Of a stretch of 64,000 nt of DNA, positions 1 through 10,983 are shown in pieces. The first letter of the stretch is position 1. Each line of letters starts with the position of its first letter. A model generated the notes under the pieces. The model worked only from the letters and a program-made list of their open reading frames with translations. It was not told where the DNA came from and did no database searches. This DNA comes from Datura wrightii. Taxonomy: Eukaryota; Streptophyta; Magnoliopsida; Solanales; Solanaceae. Where the stretch lies: positions 86,887,501-86,951,500 of the forward strand of contig JASDFA010000001.1 of NCBI GenBank assembly GCA_035772735.1, written 5' to 3'. Made by a program: the position numbers and the translations under genes.

Positions 1-974
1 CAGTATCCTTGGGTCAGTATAGTCTTGGGCCCCAGTATCGAGCTACCCATTTTTTAGTACTAGTATTAATAAGATTATCCAGTGGGAGTAGGACTGAAAA
101 CCAAAAGGGCCAGGGTTCTAGCGCACCCAGGTTCTAGAACTACGTTGCCACCATTGGTTACATATTTACTTGGCCTCATGGCCCCCTTTAACAGTGATTC
201 TCACAATCCATGCCTTTATACCCTGGCAAGGTATATTGGGTTCTATCGGTGGGGTATGTACATCGGACTCCATGTCTAGCTCGCGGGGTTATATGTCGAT
301 TATAGACTCTCCCACTAATCAGTTCAGTTCAATTCATTTCAATCCAGTTCAGTGCATTTTATCCCAATTCAAATCGGAATCAGACTTAGAACATGCTTGA
401 CCATCAAACAGGGTCTTTCAGACCATCCCAGTTATATCAGTTAATTTGTTCAGCAGTTTTAGTTGGTTCTTGCATGTTTTCTCAATTCAGGATTTGTATA
501 ACTTATCTCGTGTGATTTTTCTCTCACATACTCAGTACATTTAAAGTACTGACACATACTTTTATGTTGTATCATGAACAGTTCTCAGACTAAGATTAGA
601 TAGCCGCCGCAGTTTAGAGTCTCCACCTGAGCAGTTGAAGTGTGAGTCCTCATCATCCGAGCGCATTATATCTTTCTTTCATTCACTTATTATTTTCATT
701 TAGACTTAGAGTTAGCTGGGGGCTTGTTCCAGCAACTCCTCAATTAGATGGCTTTCAGACAGACATGATTTTTAGACGTATCGGTATTATTCAAATGTTT
801 TAAACTATATGTTTTTCAGACTTGTCTTTCATAAATGTTTTACGATATTATTTTTAATTTACGTTGTACATGTTTACACAGAATGCTAGTGTATGATAGA
901 CCAAGGGTTGACTTGGAGTCACTTGTGGCTTCAAGTACCGTGTTACGTATAGGGTGTAGGCTCCGGGCACGACA
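1..974 (+). repeat. 3' part of a Tekay-like LTR (family of H)
   Basis: This stretch matches the last ~970 bases of LTR H (28270-29242) in order: the conserved 'gggccagggttc' block, the 'actacgttgcca' block, a run of 'cagttcagtt' repeats, the region around the ACTCAGTACATT motif, and a 3' end in GACA. The end is placed at 974 because the match to H stops there at the usual CA terminus. The 5' part lies outside the window. The stem-loop found in sister LTRs is decayed here around 565-585. It has no coding capacity; short open frames in it are chance. Confidence 0.8.
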
Positions 975-1735
975 TTCTGAGTCACCTTTATCTGCATTTA
1001 ATCAAGGTGGTTGCATACACAACATAAAACTCATTGATTATTTCCAAACTATAATTACCAGGTGGTTCGCTCATCCAACCTAATCTTTAGTGAACAAAAA
1101 GGTCTTTGTTCTCAAGCATCTCTGTAGAATTAGAGGAATATATCTGCAACTTTTCAAATATTCTCCTCTATATGGTGCCCTTAATTCTAGTAGCAAGCCC
1201 CTTAATGTATATCTCACGCATACCCTTGATTTTCCGTTAAAGATCTTTTGTATATTGGGTAGACTTGCACGCACTTGATTTCCTGTTGCCTTCTCATTTC
1301 AAAAGAGAAGGTCCCTGATGTAGAGTCACCCTTAGTGTCCTGTGAACTCTCTTTTTCAGAGCCGCTACTACTTTCATTTATCGGAGCTCTTATTAACTGA
1401 CTCGCTTGCACTGGCTATCATAGATGCATTCCCTACCTCTTTGAACTAAGGAGAGGGTGCTTGTTGTTGGTATGTCCTTTGCCTCGTAATGTATGGCTGC
1501 AACTGAGTCTTTTCCTCTATGTCTTATAAGTCTGGTGTGTCCTAGAAATAGGAGGTGATAGCTTTTCCCTTTCTATTGTGTGTATTTTTTGCACCTCTCC
1601 ATGTTTGGAATTTAGGGCGTATAGTGCTTTTATGAAAGATTCTTGACTCAAAGTGTAGAGAGTCGGACTTGCAGTTCTTCTTGAGCAAAATGATGGATCA
1701 TCCTTTTTTATTACAGACCGTCCCATCATCCATGA
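975..1735 (-). pseudogene. Athila env-position ORF relic
   Basis: Positions about 1010-1540 are clearly similar to 23590-24033, with shared blocks such as 'catagatgcat', 'cttgttgttggtatgt' and 'gagtcttttcctctat'. The second copy continues into sequence whose minus-strand translation resembles the env-position protein of Athila-like elements (see 42318-43445), so this copy is taken as the same region of a second, older element. It is full of stops and frameshifts and no intact frame remains. The 3' part of the relic is cut by the LTR fragment at 1-974. The homology between the two copies is seen directly; the env-like label is inference. Confidence 0.4.
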
Positions 1736-2110
1736 AATTAATTCTGCAAGAGTGTAATTCCGAACTCAAGACGACGGCTCATTTTGACGGACTGTTCTAT
1801 GAAGTACGGACCGTCCTGTTGATTGTGAAAGTGAATCTTTGGAGGTGAGATCTTGGGATCGAGGTGGTGGTGGATTTCATTGACTGTGAAATGCTTTCAC
1901 AAATTTTGGGCTGCAATAGTAGTGACTGGAGATATGGGTTAGTGGAATTGAAGAAAAACATTAGCTTTTATGGAGGTGGGAGAGTTGTATGTTATAGGAA
2001 TTGATATGGTAATGGGGGAGACAATCGTGGGGAGTAATTTGAGGGATTTATACTATGATGGGAAGTTTTGTGCTTGATGGAGTGAGTTATAGGATTTTAT
2101 TAGAGTTTGA
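1736..2110. other. Unassigned decayed repeat
   Basis: No gene, RNA or terminal motif is recognisable. Composition and position suggest the non-coding part of the same Athila-like element as the neighbouring env-like relic, including words such as 'gacggaccgtcc' that recall its LTR. No boundary is visible. Confidence 0.3.
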
Positions 2111-3172
2111 GTGGAGGGAGTTATGGAGTTTTACCACCACCCCCCCTTTAATTATGCAGGTGAGAATGATTCACCAAAGCTACACAAGATATTCAATCTT
2201 TATGAAAACAATGCATGTACTTTCAAAACTATGACTTTTATGCAATTTGGTTCAGGGATAAGACACATGGACCAACCCCAACAATCAAGAATCAAGAATC
2301 AAGAGAGTATTTTAAACAATCAATGGAGTAGGATTAAAATCAAGAGGCATCAATAAACAACTCAATATGAAGAATTCAACAATGACAATTCAGCATATGT
2401 AGATCTTTCAGAAGACAATTCAAGAATTGGGTAAAAATCCTAGCTTTAATATCAATGAATTCTTGCATATATGTAAGGCATAAGGATGAATACGAATCCT
2501 TGCTTAAGTTAGATTACATACTTGAAAAAATAGAACCTTATACTTAAATTTAAAGAACCCTAATTTGGAGAAGAAGACTTCCTAGCTTCTTGAAAAACTT
2601 GAGAGTTTTGATCCTTGAATTCTACATTGTAATGGAAGAACTAGGCGCTTAGGCTTTAAGAGGACTTAAATAATACCTTTAGAGATCTCAAATTATCTGG
2701 TTTTAGGCAGATAAACCATCGAAACTACCTAAAATAACCTTAAGATCATTTTTGGTAACTTCAGTCATCTGTGAATTTGACTCGTCCAGTGATGAAGTGT
2801 CACTTGACAATGCTTAACTAAAATGCTCATAACTTTTTAATCCAAACTCCAATTGATGCATGGTCAGATGTATTGTAAGGAAGACTCAAAGGGCTTCAAC
2901 ATGATAGTTGAATCACTCAAAAATACTTCATAAATTAGGAGTTGTGGTCATTTGAAGTTGATTCTTGTAAGAACTTATACGAAAAATCAATCAGTAAGAA
3001 GGTCTCAACTCAACTTTTTGCTAGAGGTTACTTATGACCTTAATTTGTATCCAATTCACTTTTTTCACTTAAGAATTGATCTAACACATAGTTTTCATAA
3101 AATTAATCAAGTTCAGGTCTATCCACATATCTAAAATGATTTTAGACATAGCGCGAAAGTCTGAGGTATTGC
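2111..3172 (-). repeat. LTR-like block K, minus orientation
   Basis: Read on the minus strand it begins TGCAATACCTCAGACTTTCG at 3172, an acceptable plant LTR start, and runs for about 1 kb of non-coding, T-rich sequence. Its right edge abruptly meets the RNase H relic of an Athila-like element at 3173, which marks an insertion. The left edge is not defined; 2111-2400 are alternatives. A small GAATCAA tandem lies near 2287-2303. It is probably a solo or truncated LTR of an unclassified gypsy element. I found no matching primer site or partner LTR. Confidence 0.4.
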
Positions 3173-3574
3173 ACACAATGACTTTTATGCCCAATAGATA
3201 AGCTCTAAACTTCTTAAATGCATAAACCACCGCTAAAAATCTTGCTCAATCACAATGTAATTTTTTTGAGCTACATTTAGTTGTTTCCTAGCATAGAAAA
3301 TTAGATGTAATATCTTCTCATGCTTTTGGCCTAGGTCAGTCTCTAGCGCCACTCCACTAGTGTAGCACATCACCTCAAATAGTGTTTCCTAATCAGGGGC
3401 AATAATGATCAGTGTAGAGGTCAACTTCTCTTTAAGGAATTCAAATGCCTTCAAGTAAGGCTCACTGAATACAAATTTCTCTTCTCATTGAAGCAACTTA
3501 CACAAGGGATTTTCTATCTTGCAAAAGTCTTTAATAAATTTTTGATAAAACCCAGCATGCCCCAAGAAACTACG
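3173..3574 (-). pseudogene. Athila RT C-terminus and RNase H relic
   Basis: The minus strand encodes a recognisable RT thumb / RNase H segment: SFLGHAGFYQKFIKDF (near 3525-3574), followed by a 'CKLL' element, then degraded RNase H with stops and frameshifts. It continues the RT palm relic at 13291-14255: the reading frame ending 'VKGTHS' at 13291 resumes as 'SFLGHAG' at 3574, so element A was inserted between these codons. RNase H is cut off by block K at 3172, and no integrase is visible beyond. RT and RNase H copy retroelement RNA and remove the template; this copy is dead. Confidence 0.75.
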
Positions 3575-5902
3575 TCTAATGCCAATGAAACCCCAAGACC
3601 AGACCCAAAAGTTTAAACTGAGAAAATAGGATTTTCTACACCAGGTCAGGAAATGAGTCATCTTGTGACTCGTCAGGATGACCACGAGTCATTAAGTGAC
3701 TCGTGGTGAGAAGGTTTGACTTGTTGGAAATTTTCAAAGTGGGGTGACCACGGTGTGTCTATAAGTCATGGTCAGCCCCACGAGCCGTTAGGTCACCCAT
3801 GGTCAGGGTGGCTAAAGGAAGAGGAAGTATGGGGTATAAACCAAATGGGTCCTCAGAACGACTCATTGGGAAGCACCACGAGTCGTGGTGTCACTCGTGA
3901 TGACCCCCTCTTGGTATTCTGGCAGTGTAGAGGACGAGTGGTGACCACGAGTCATGGTCACCAGTAACAGCTCGTGATGTTCCCCGTGGTGAGTTCTAGG
4001 TAAAGCTTTGGCAGTGCACTTGACGACTGTGGCAACGACTCATGGTTAGAGGTAACGACTTGTCCAGTCCCTCGTTGGGACTAGCAGTCTATTTTTCTCT
4101 GTGAATTTAGGAAGGGCTTATCTGTAATTTCTAGATCCTATGGCCTGCACTATATTGCTTTAAGCTATGAATAGTGAGTTTTAAGAGGGGTAAGTTCATT
4201 CTAAGCTATTCCTATTCATGCCTGAAAGTGTAGAAGTTTAGAGAGGTTATCAAGCTCAATTCCTTCCCAGTTCTCCTCAATTCTTCCTTGGGCAATCAGA
4301 GGTGTTATAGAATCAGGTTTTCTCAGGTATGTAGGGTTATGAATGAGTGAATCTGTTCACACCCATGCTCAATCCATCTCTAATTCATGAAAATCTATAT
4401 GTTGATCCTATGGGGTTTTAACACAATGCATGAATTTCCTAACTTTCTACCATGGGTATGATCTAAGCATGTTTTATTATTGAATTAGGATTCACGAGAA
4501 AATCTTACAATGTTTTCAATTATAATCATGTTTTCAAGTTTTATAAATTATGATGCTCATCCATGAGAAGTTCATGAAAGTTCAAATCTATGATGTATGT
4601 TCAAGTATGTTGAGATATTTATGAGAAAAGCATGTTTTCAAGTTACCCATATCTATTATCATATTTTCAAGTGAATCAAGTATTTTCAAGCATGTTTAAC
4701 TATTAGGAAAGCCCATATGTTCAAGTATGATTTATGATTTTATGAATTAGCTTACCACATAATTTTGGAGTCAAGACTCCCAATTATGTTCAGCTTGTGG
4801 TATGGTTTTAGTCAAGGCTCCTCATGTATGATTTAAGATTTTATATGTATATTATTAATCAGCTTTGTCACTAGACGATGGTTAGCTTGGTTGAAAAATG
4901 ATTAAGAGCATACACATGTTTTTGGGAGTAGTGTCTAGCATCGAGTAGGCTAAGGGTCAGTCAACCCTATTCCTCAGAACTACGTGCCAACATAAGGGTG
5001 ATCATATTATTTAGTACCTCCTTTATGAGCTTTCCCCTACCTCAAGGGGCCTTCAGCTTGATATCGATATCATGGTAGCATCCTTAGTGTTTGCAAGGGT
5101 TTAGACCGCTCTGCTCACTTGAGTGTGATAGTCAGGACCACGTAAGCTCTATCGTGGTAATGTCGATTATATGATGAGTCTCCCATAGTTCCTCATGATT
5201 TCAGTTATGCATATTTATCATTCATGATATGTATATGTGTATGTTCTAAAGTAGGTTTAACCCAATGTTCAGTCTTACTTATGATTATCAAATTTCAGCT
5301 TTGGATCATTCGATTCAGTTATGATGTTCAGTTATGTTCAATTCATGATTTCAAAAAATAGCATGGAAGCCAGACTCTCATATTGTTATCTTGATTATTT
5401 TTCATACTATGCATGTTTTAAAGATTTTACTTACTTAAGCGGTTTTACTTACCTTGCATACTCGGTATATTCCACATACTGACTGCATACTCCATGCTGT
5501 ATCATTTTATGATACAGGCTCCGATCTTCAGACTTAGTCCCATCACTAGCCAGCTTCTGGAGTTAGCATCCAGTCTTAGTTGTTGAGTCCTCATCTCTCG
5601 AGGACCATTCCTTATCAGTTGTATCTTTACATCTCAAATTTTAGACTTAGAGAGTTAGTTGGGGTCTTGTCCTATCAACTCATCAGACGTAGCGGCTTTT
5701 CAGACATAGATTATATTCAGCTTCACACTCGTGTTGTATGTTTAGATTTCATATTATGTTTAACTTCCACTATGTTTATTATGATTGATCTTCCACTTTT
5801 ATTGGTTGAGTTAGAAGTTATGTACATGCCATGGGTCGAGTTAGAGTCTCTCGGTGTTCCTTGTCCCGAGTCTCGATCTGGGGTCAAGCTTGGGTCTTGA
5901 CA
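3575..5902 (+). repeat. 5' LTR of element A
   Basis: About 2328 bp, ending TTGACA directly before the primer site. The start, TCTAATGCC, aligns with TGTAATGCT of the 3' LTR, so the first dinucleotide has mutated. The first ~450 bases hold clustered ACGAGTCGT-type 9-mers (see findings). A perfect 9-bp stem-loop CTGTATCAT-TTT-ATGATACAG lies at 5497-5517, downstream of the shared CTTGCATACTCGGTA motif. Confidence 0.9.
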
Positions 5903-5906
5903 AACT

Positions 5907-5918
5907 TGATATCAGAGC
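5907..5918 (+). other. Primer-binding site (tRNA-iMet), element A
   Basis: TGATATCAGAGC, one mismatch from TGGTATCAGAGC, the complement of the plant initiator tRNA-Met 3' end. It lies 4 bases after the LTR end, as in C (56696) and F (30374). The ~195-base leader to the gag start holds no gene. Confidence 0.85.
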
Positions 5919-6112
5919 AATAAGTTTTGAAGTATCCTAGGGTGTCTGAAAGCCATGTTGAGCAGAATCTTTTTTATGGGTGTAAAGTGAGCCACAGTTA
6001 TGATGAAGAGGCTACGAGACATTTAGGAAATGTTCACTTCTTTTATGGTCTATGTCGTGTGCTGAAATATGTCTCTATCTTTCTAAAACGTGCTAATCGC
6101 AACTAAAGAATC

Positions 6113-7376
6113 ATGCCTCCCTGCAGAGTTAACTATAGAAGAAATAGAAATGGAAATGGCCATGAGGATTACAACGGGGATGGGCATCAACAGGCCCCAC
6201 CAGCCTATGAGCACCATGCACTGAAGCGAGTTGCCCTCATTGAATTCAGAGCAGCCATTTAGATGCTAGCACAGGATTTGACCACCCAAGTCAACCAGTA
6301 GGAGGTACCGCATGTCCCTTAGAAAGGGAATGCAACCACGGCTAGAGTTAAAGATTTCTTAAGGATGAACCCTCTAGAATTTCTTGGGTCAAAGGTGGAT
6401 AAGGATCCACACGAGTTTATCAATGAGATTCTACAGATCACCCAGGTCTTGGGGGTGAATGGAGAGGAGTGTGCCGACTTAGCCTCTTATCAACTAAAAG
6501 GGGTTGCGCATGTCTAGTTCAAGCAGTGCAAGGATAGTATGGAAGTCAGAGTAGGCCCTATCAGTTGGGATGAGTTTCATATCGCTTTTCTAGATTGCTT
6601 CTTCGCTTGTCAGATCAGGGAGCTTAAGGTGCCTTAGTTCGTGAATCTAACACAAGGAAAGATGACAATACAGGAATATGCCCTAGAGTTCATTTTCTAT
6701 CCAAGTACGCCCCATAGTTAGTGGTTGACCAAGGGCTCGAGTGAGCAGGTTTGCTCATGGGGTGGCGGACTATTTGGACAAGGATTGCAAAACTGCCATG
6801 CTCTATCAGGATATGGATTTTCCTCAAATAGTTTTGTATGCCCAGTAGATGGACGCAGTGCATCTAAGGGAGGGAGAGGCCAAGATCACCACGACATACA
6901 ACTATAGGTTCTCTTAACCGAGACTAGGTGTTGGGCACCGACAACAGTCCCACCAGAGATCTTCAGCCCCAGTATCTTCAACAACGAGTGTGCCATCCAG
7001 ACCTAGGCACAACTAGAGGGGATGAGCATCAAGCCCTAGGGGTCAAAGCAGTAGGCCCACAAATTCCAGTATCCCAATTTGAGATTGGTTTGGCTAGAGG
7101 CACACGGGTCCGTGTTTGGCGAGGACAGGTGCGTGCTTCGAGTGTGGAAAGCTGGGACATATGCTCAGAGATTGCCCAACAGCTAGGCATGGCAATGATA
7201 GGGGCCGAGGCCCAGCTTCTAGTTCAGCAACTCCACCAGCATGCCCCGCTCAACATGGGGCTTCTACTAGCACAGGTGGCGCTCAGTGCCAAAATAGATT
7301 CTATGCCCTAGCATCCTGCTAGGAGCAAGAGGTCTCCCTGGATGTAGTCACTGGTGTTCTATGAGTTTTCCACCTT
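6113..7376 (+). pseudogene. gag relic, element A
   Basis: Starts at an ATGCCTCC that is conserved at the gag start of B and F. Translation shows the capsid region in pieces (for example LRMNPLEFLG near 6363, a linker, then the second capsid half) and a CCHC zinc knuckle CFECGKLGHMLRDC at 7134-7175 in a shifted frame. Gag forms the virus-like particle and the knuckle packages RNA. Stops at 6258 and 6300 replace CAG codons of sister copies, and others follow. The first knuckle seen in B and C is not recognisable here. Confidence 0.8.
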
Positions 7377-7668
7377 CATGTATATGCTTTGTCAGATCCA
7401 GGGGCTACTTTATCTTTTCTGACGCCCTATGTCGCTAGTAGTTTTGGAGTCAATCCCGAAATCTTGTCAGAACCCTTCTTAGTATCTACTCTAGTGGGTG
7501 ATTCAGTTGTAGCTAGACTGGTGTATAAAAGTTGCCCACTCACGGTCCTTCAGAAAGTCATTTCAGCAGATCTAGTAGAGTTAGCCATGATCAACTTTGA
7601 TGTTATCCTCAGCATGGATTGGTTATTTTCATACTATGCCTCAGTTAATTGTAGAATCAGCGCTTAGA
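7377..7668 (+). pseudogene. Aspartic protease relic, element A
   Basis: An open stretch carries SDPGATLSFLTPY with the catalytic Asp of the retropepsin fold (the family motif is D-S/P-G-A). It continues through ILSMDWLF, the second flap/hydrophobic motif, to VNCRI. The active-site segment looks intact although flanking frames are broken. The enzyme would cleave the Gag-Pol polyprotein inside particles. Confidence 0.8.
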
Positions 7669-7879
7669 GTTCAGATTTTCGGGCAAGCATATCTTAGATT
7701 GGAAGGGTAGTTCAGCTGTGTTTGTAAGTCATTTCATTTTCTATCTTAAGTCCAAAAAGATGATTTCTAAAGGTTATGTATATTATCTAGTTAGGCTTAA
7801 GGATGCTATAACCGAGACCCCAACTATCCATTCAATACCAGTAGTATATGATTTTCCAGAAGTCTTCCCAAATGATCTA

Positions 7880-8810
7880 CCGTGAATCCCTCTCGAGCGG
7901 GAGATTGATTTTGGTATTGACCTTCTTCTCGATTCACAACCTATACATATTCCTCCTTATAGAATGGCCTCAGACGAGCTAAAGGAGTTTAGGAGTAGCT
8001 GAAGGACCTTTTAGATAAGGGATTCATTGGACCGAGCAAATCCCTATTGGTTGCACTAGTTCTTTTTGTTCGAAAGAAAGATGGTTCTCTTCATATGTGT
8101 ATTGATTATTGGCAATTGAATAAGGTCACCTTCAAGAGCAGTTATCCTCTTCCTAGGATGGATGATTTGTTTAATCAGCTTCAGGGTGGCAAGTGCTTTT
8201 CGAAGATAGATCTCAAATCTGGATACCATTAGCTCAGGGTTCAGGAGAGTGACATCTCGAAAATAGCCTTCAGGATGTGGTATGGTAATTATGAGTTATT
8301 GTTATGTCTTTTGGACTAACGAATACTCCTGCAGCTTTTATGGATTTGATGAACAAGGTGTTCAAGCCATACTTGGATATGTTCGTGATCGTGTTTATCG
8401 ATTACATCCTAATATACTCTCAGAGTGAGGAGAAGCATGCCTCTCATTTGAGGGTGGTTCTATAGACTCTCAAGGATCGCCAAATATATTGTAAATTCAG
8501 CAAGTGTGAGTTTGGTTAGACTCATTGGCAGTTTTGGGCCATGTGGTGTCAAGTGAGGGTATAAAGGTAGACTATCAAAAGATAGAATCAGTGATGAATT
8601 GGCCTAGACTAGTGAATCCTTCAGATATCAGGAGCTTCTTGGGCTTAGTGGGTTATTATCGGAGATTTATTGAGGGATTTTCATCTATTGCAGCGCCCTT
8701 GACCAAATTGACCCAAAAGAAAGTGAAATTCCAATGGTCGGATGCTTATGAGAGAAGTTTCGCAGGAGTTGAAAACTCGACTCACCTCGGCACCGGTGTT
8801 AACCCTACCT
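7880..8810 (+). pseudogene. Reverse transcriptase relic, element A
   Basis: Landmarks in order: the IHMPPY-like entry near 7940, FVRKKDGSLHMCIDYWQLN near 8068, YPLPRMDDLF-QL and FSKIDLKSGYH at about 8142-8232, and the catalytic box at about 8390. There the family's FIDD reads FIDY, so one metal-binding Asp is lost. Premature stops at LRSS-stop, YH-stop-LRV and VL-stop-TL fall where B and/or C keep CAG. Connection residues GLVGYYRRFIEGFSSIA are at 8646-8695. It is non-functional. Confidence 0.85.
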
Positions 8811-9210
8811 GAGGGTATCGATGGGTTTGTAGTGTATTGTGATTCTTCTAGAATTGACTTTGGTTGTGTATTGATGTAGCATCTTAAAGTGATAGCGTAC
8901 GCTTCCAAGTAGCTGAAGATTCATGAAAGGAATTACCCAACCCATGATCTTAAATTGGTGGCAGTGGTATTTGCCTTGAAGATTTGGAGAAATTATATGT
9001 ACGAGGTCCATGTGGATGTGTTTATGAACCACAAGAGCCTATAATATGTACTAAATCTATTCCAAAGGAGGTGATTGAAGCTACTTAAAGATTATGATAT
9101 GAGTGTCCTTAACCACCCGGTAAGGCCAATGTGGTAGCAGACGCACTTAGTAGACTCTCTATGGAGAGTGTGTCCCATGTAGATGAGGGGAGGAAGGAGT
9201 TGGTGAAGGC
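8811..9210 (+). pseudogene. RNase H relic, element A
   Basis: Starts around EGIDGFVVYCDSSRIDFGCVLM (first catalytic Asp in YCDSS) and includes YAS-stop-LK, the KIWRNYMYEVHVDVF region and DYDMSVLNH. It ends near NVVADALSRLSMES at 9130-9165, the usual RNase H / connection border. Stops at MQ(CAG)H and SRQ(CAG)LK positions are TAG. A deletion has removed bases around 9040-9065. Confidence 0.8.
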
Positions 9211-9419
9211 TGTGCATTGACCTGCACGGTTGGGAGTTTGTTTTGTTGACTCGACCGATGGCGGTGTTATTGTTTAGAATGGATTAGAATCATCCTTAGT
9301 GACTGATGTAAAAGCTAGACAAGACGAGGACCCTATTTTTGTAAATCAAAGGAAGCTATTCAAAATTAGAAGGTAGAGGTCTTCTCCAAAGGGGTAGATG
9401 TTGTACTTCGATATTAGGG

Positions 9420-10567
9420 TCTCCTGTGTGTTCCGGATGTTGATGATTTGAGAGATCGGATATTGCACGAGGCCCACAGTTATAGATACTCCGTACATCC
9501 AGGTGCCACCAAGATGTATCGTGACCTATGGGAAGTCTATTGGTGGAATGACATGAAGAAGGACATCACAGAATTTATAGCTAGGTGTCCAAATCATCAG
9601 CAAGTGAAGGTTGAGCATTAGAGATCGGAGGTGTTCTTCAGGACATCAATATCCCTACTTGGAAGTGGGAGGATATTAATATGGACTTCATCACAGGGTT
9701 GCCTCGCACTCGTCGACAATATGACTCCATTTGGGTGGTCGTGGACAGGTTGACCAAAGATGCTCATTTTCTACCATAAAAAACCACTGATTCTGCAGAT
9801 GATTATGCCAAACTATACATTCAAGTGATAGTTCAGTTACTAGGAGTACCCTTGTTCCTCATATCAGAAAGAAGTACTCAGTTTACCTCTTAGTTTTGGA
9901 GATCATTTTAAAAAGGACTTAGTACCCAGGTCAAGCTTAGTACAACATTTCATCCCCAAATCGATGGTCATGCGGAGCAGACTATTCAGACTCTTAAGGA
10001 AATGTTGAGAGCATATGTGATTGAATTCAAGGGTAGTTGGGATGATCATTTGCCTTTCATTGAGTTTGTGTATAACAACAACTACCATTCCAGTATTTAG
10101 ATGGCTCCATTTGAGGCTCTCTATGGAGGAGGTGTATATCAACTATTAGTTGGTTTGAAGACGGTGAAGTTGCAATTATAGGACCGGATTCAGTTCATGA
10201 GGTCATGGAGAAAGTTCAGCTCATATGGGATAGGTTAAAAACAGCTCTAAGCCACCAAAAGTCCTATGTTGATGTGAGAAGGAGAGAACTTGAGTTCAAA
10301 GTTGATGATTACGTGTTTCTAAAGGTGTCTCTGATGAAGGGAGTTATTAAGTTCGTAAAGAAAGGAAAACTCAGTCCCTATTATGTTGGTCCGTACCATA
10401 TTATGAAACGGGTTGGAAAGGTGGCATATGAATTGGATTTGCCCTCGGAACTAGCCTCAGTCCATCTTGTTATCCATGTATTGCTCTTAAAGAAGTGTTT
10501 TGGTAATCCAGCTCCAGTTGTTCGAGTGGACAGTGTCAGTGTGAAAGACAACCTTAGTTATGAATAG
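9420..10567 (+). pseudogene. Integrase relic, element A
   Basis: The HHCC zinc-finger region is visible at about 9460-9605 (HEAHSYRYSVHPG ... CPNHQQ). The catalytic core starts near 9663 (WEDINMDFITGLPRTRRQYD) with the first Asp, followed by a later segment with 'NNNYHSS'. The C-terminal GPY/F region at 10205-10567 is still open over 120 residues and includes KLSPYYVGPYHIMKRVGKV. Integrase would insert the cDNA. Several TAG and TAA stops disable the core. Confidence 0.85.
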
Positions 10568-10730
10568 GTTCTGGTGGAGATATTGGATCGACAGGTTTGT
10601 AAGCTAAGGAACAAATATGTAGCTTCAATCAAGGTTTTGTGAAAGAATCATCTTGTTGAGGGAGCTACATGGGAAGCCGAAGCTAATGTGATGGCTAAAT
10701 ACTCGCATTCATTCACTTTCGGCTACGTTT
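10568..10730 (+). pseudogene. Chromodomain relic, element A
   Basis: Follows the integrase C-terminus and reads LRNKYVASIKVL-stop-KNH, then VEGATWEAEANVMAKYSH, the terminal strand/helix of a chromovirus chromodomain. Such domains direct integration to heterochromatin. The aromatic Trp of KVLWRN has become a stop (TGG to TGA). The counterparts at 37776 (B) and 59668 (C) keep it. Confidence 0.75.
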
Positions 10731-10947
10731 AAGCCTAAGGTATCAGTTTCCCTCTTAATACTCTATTCAGTTTCATGTTCAGCTCATGTACCTCAGTTTC
10801 TTTCATGTAAAAGTATGTACGTATGATTCATGAATTCAGTTCAGTTATGTAGTTCAGTGCGGAGGTAGTCATTCCATCAGTTTTCAACTTAATGATCAGT
10901 ATTTGAATATAGTGAATGTTGTTTCTATGCTTTTATGTATGTTTTCC

Positions 10948-10983
10948 AACATTTGAGGACAAATGTTCCCACGGGGGAGATAT
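10948..10983 (+). other. Pre-PPT stem-loop and polypurine tract, element A
   Basis: AACATTT-gaggac-AAATGTT forms a perfect 7-bp stem at 10948-10967, followed by the purine run ACGGGGGAGATAT at 10971-10983 directly before the 3' LTR. The tract primes plus-strand DNA synthesis. The stem is a separate, conserved candidate element (see findings). Confidence 0.75.

Noticed and set aside
3716..3967. An 83-residue open frame in the 5' LTR of A
   Set aside because: U3 non-coding sequence; the repeated 9-mers explain its odd residue pattern, and the other LTR does not keep the frame.
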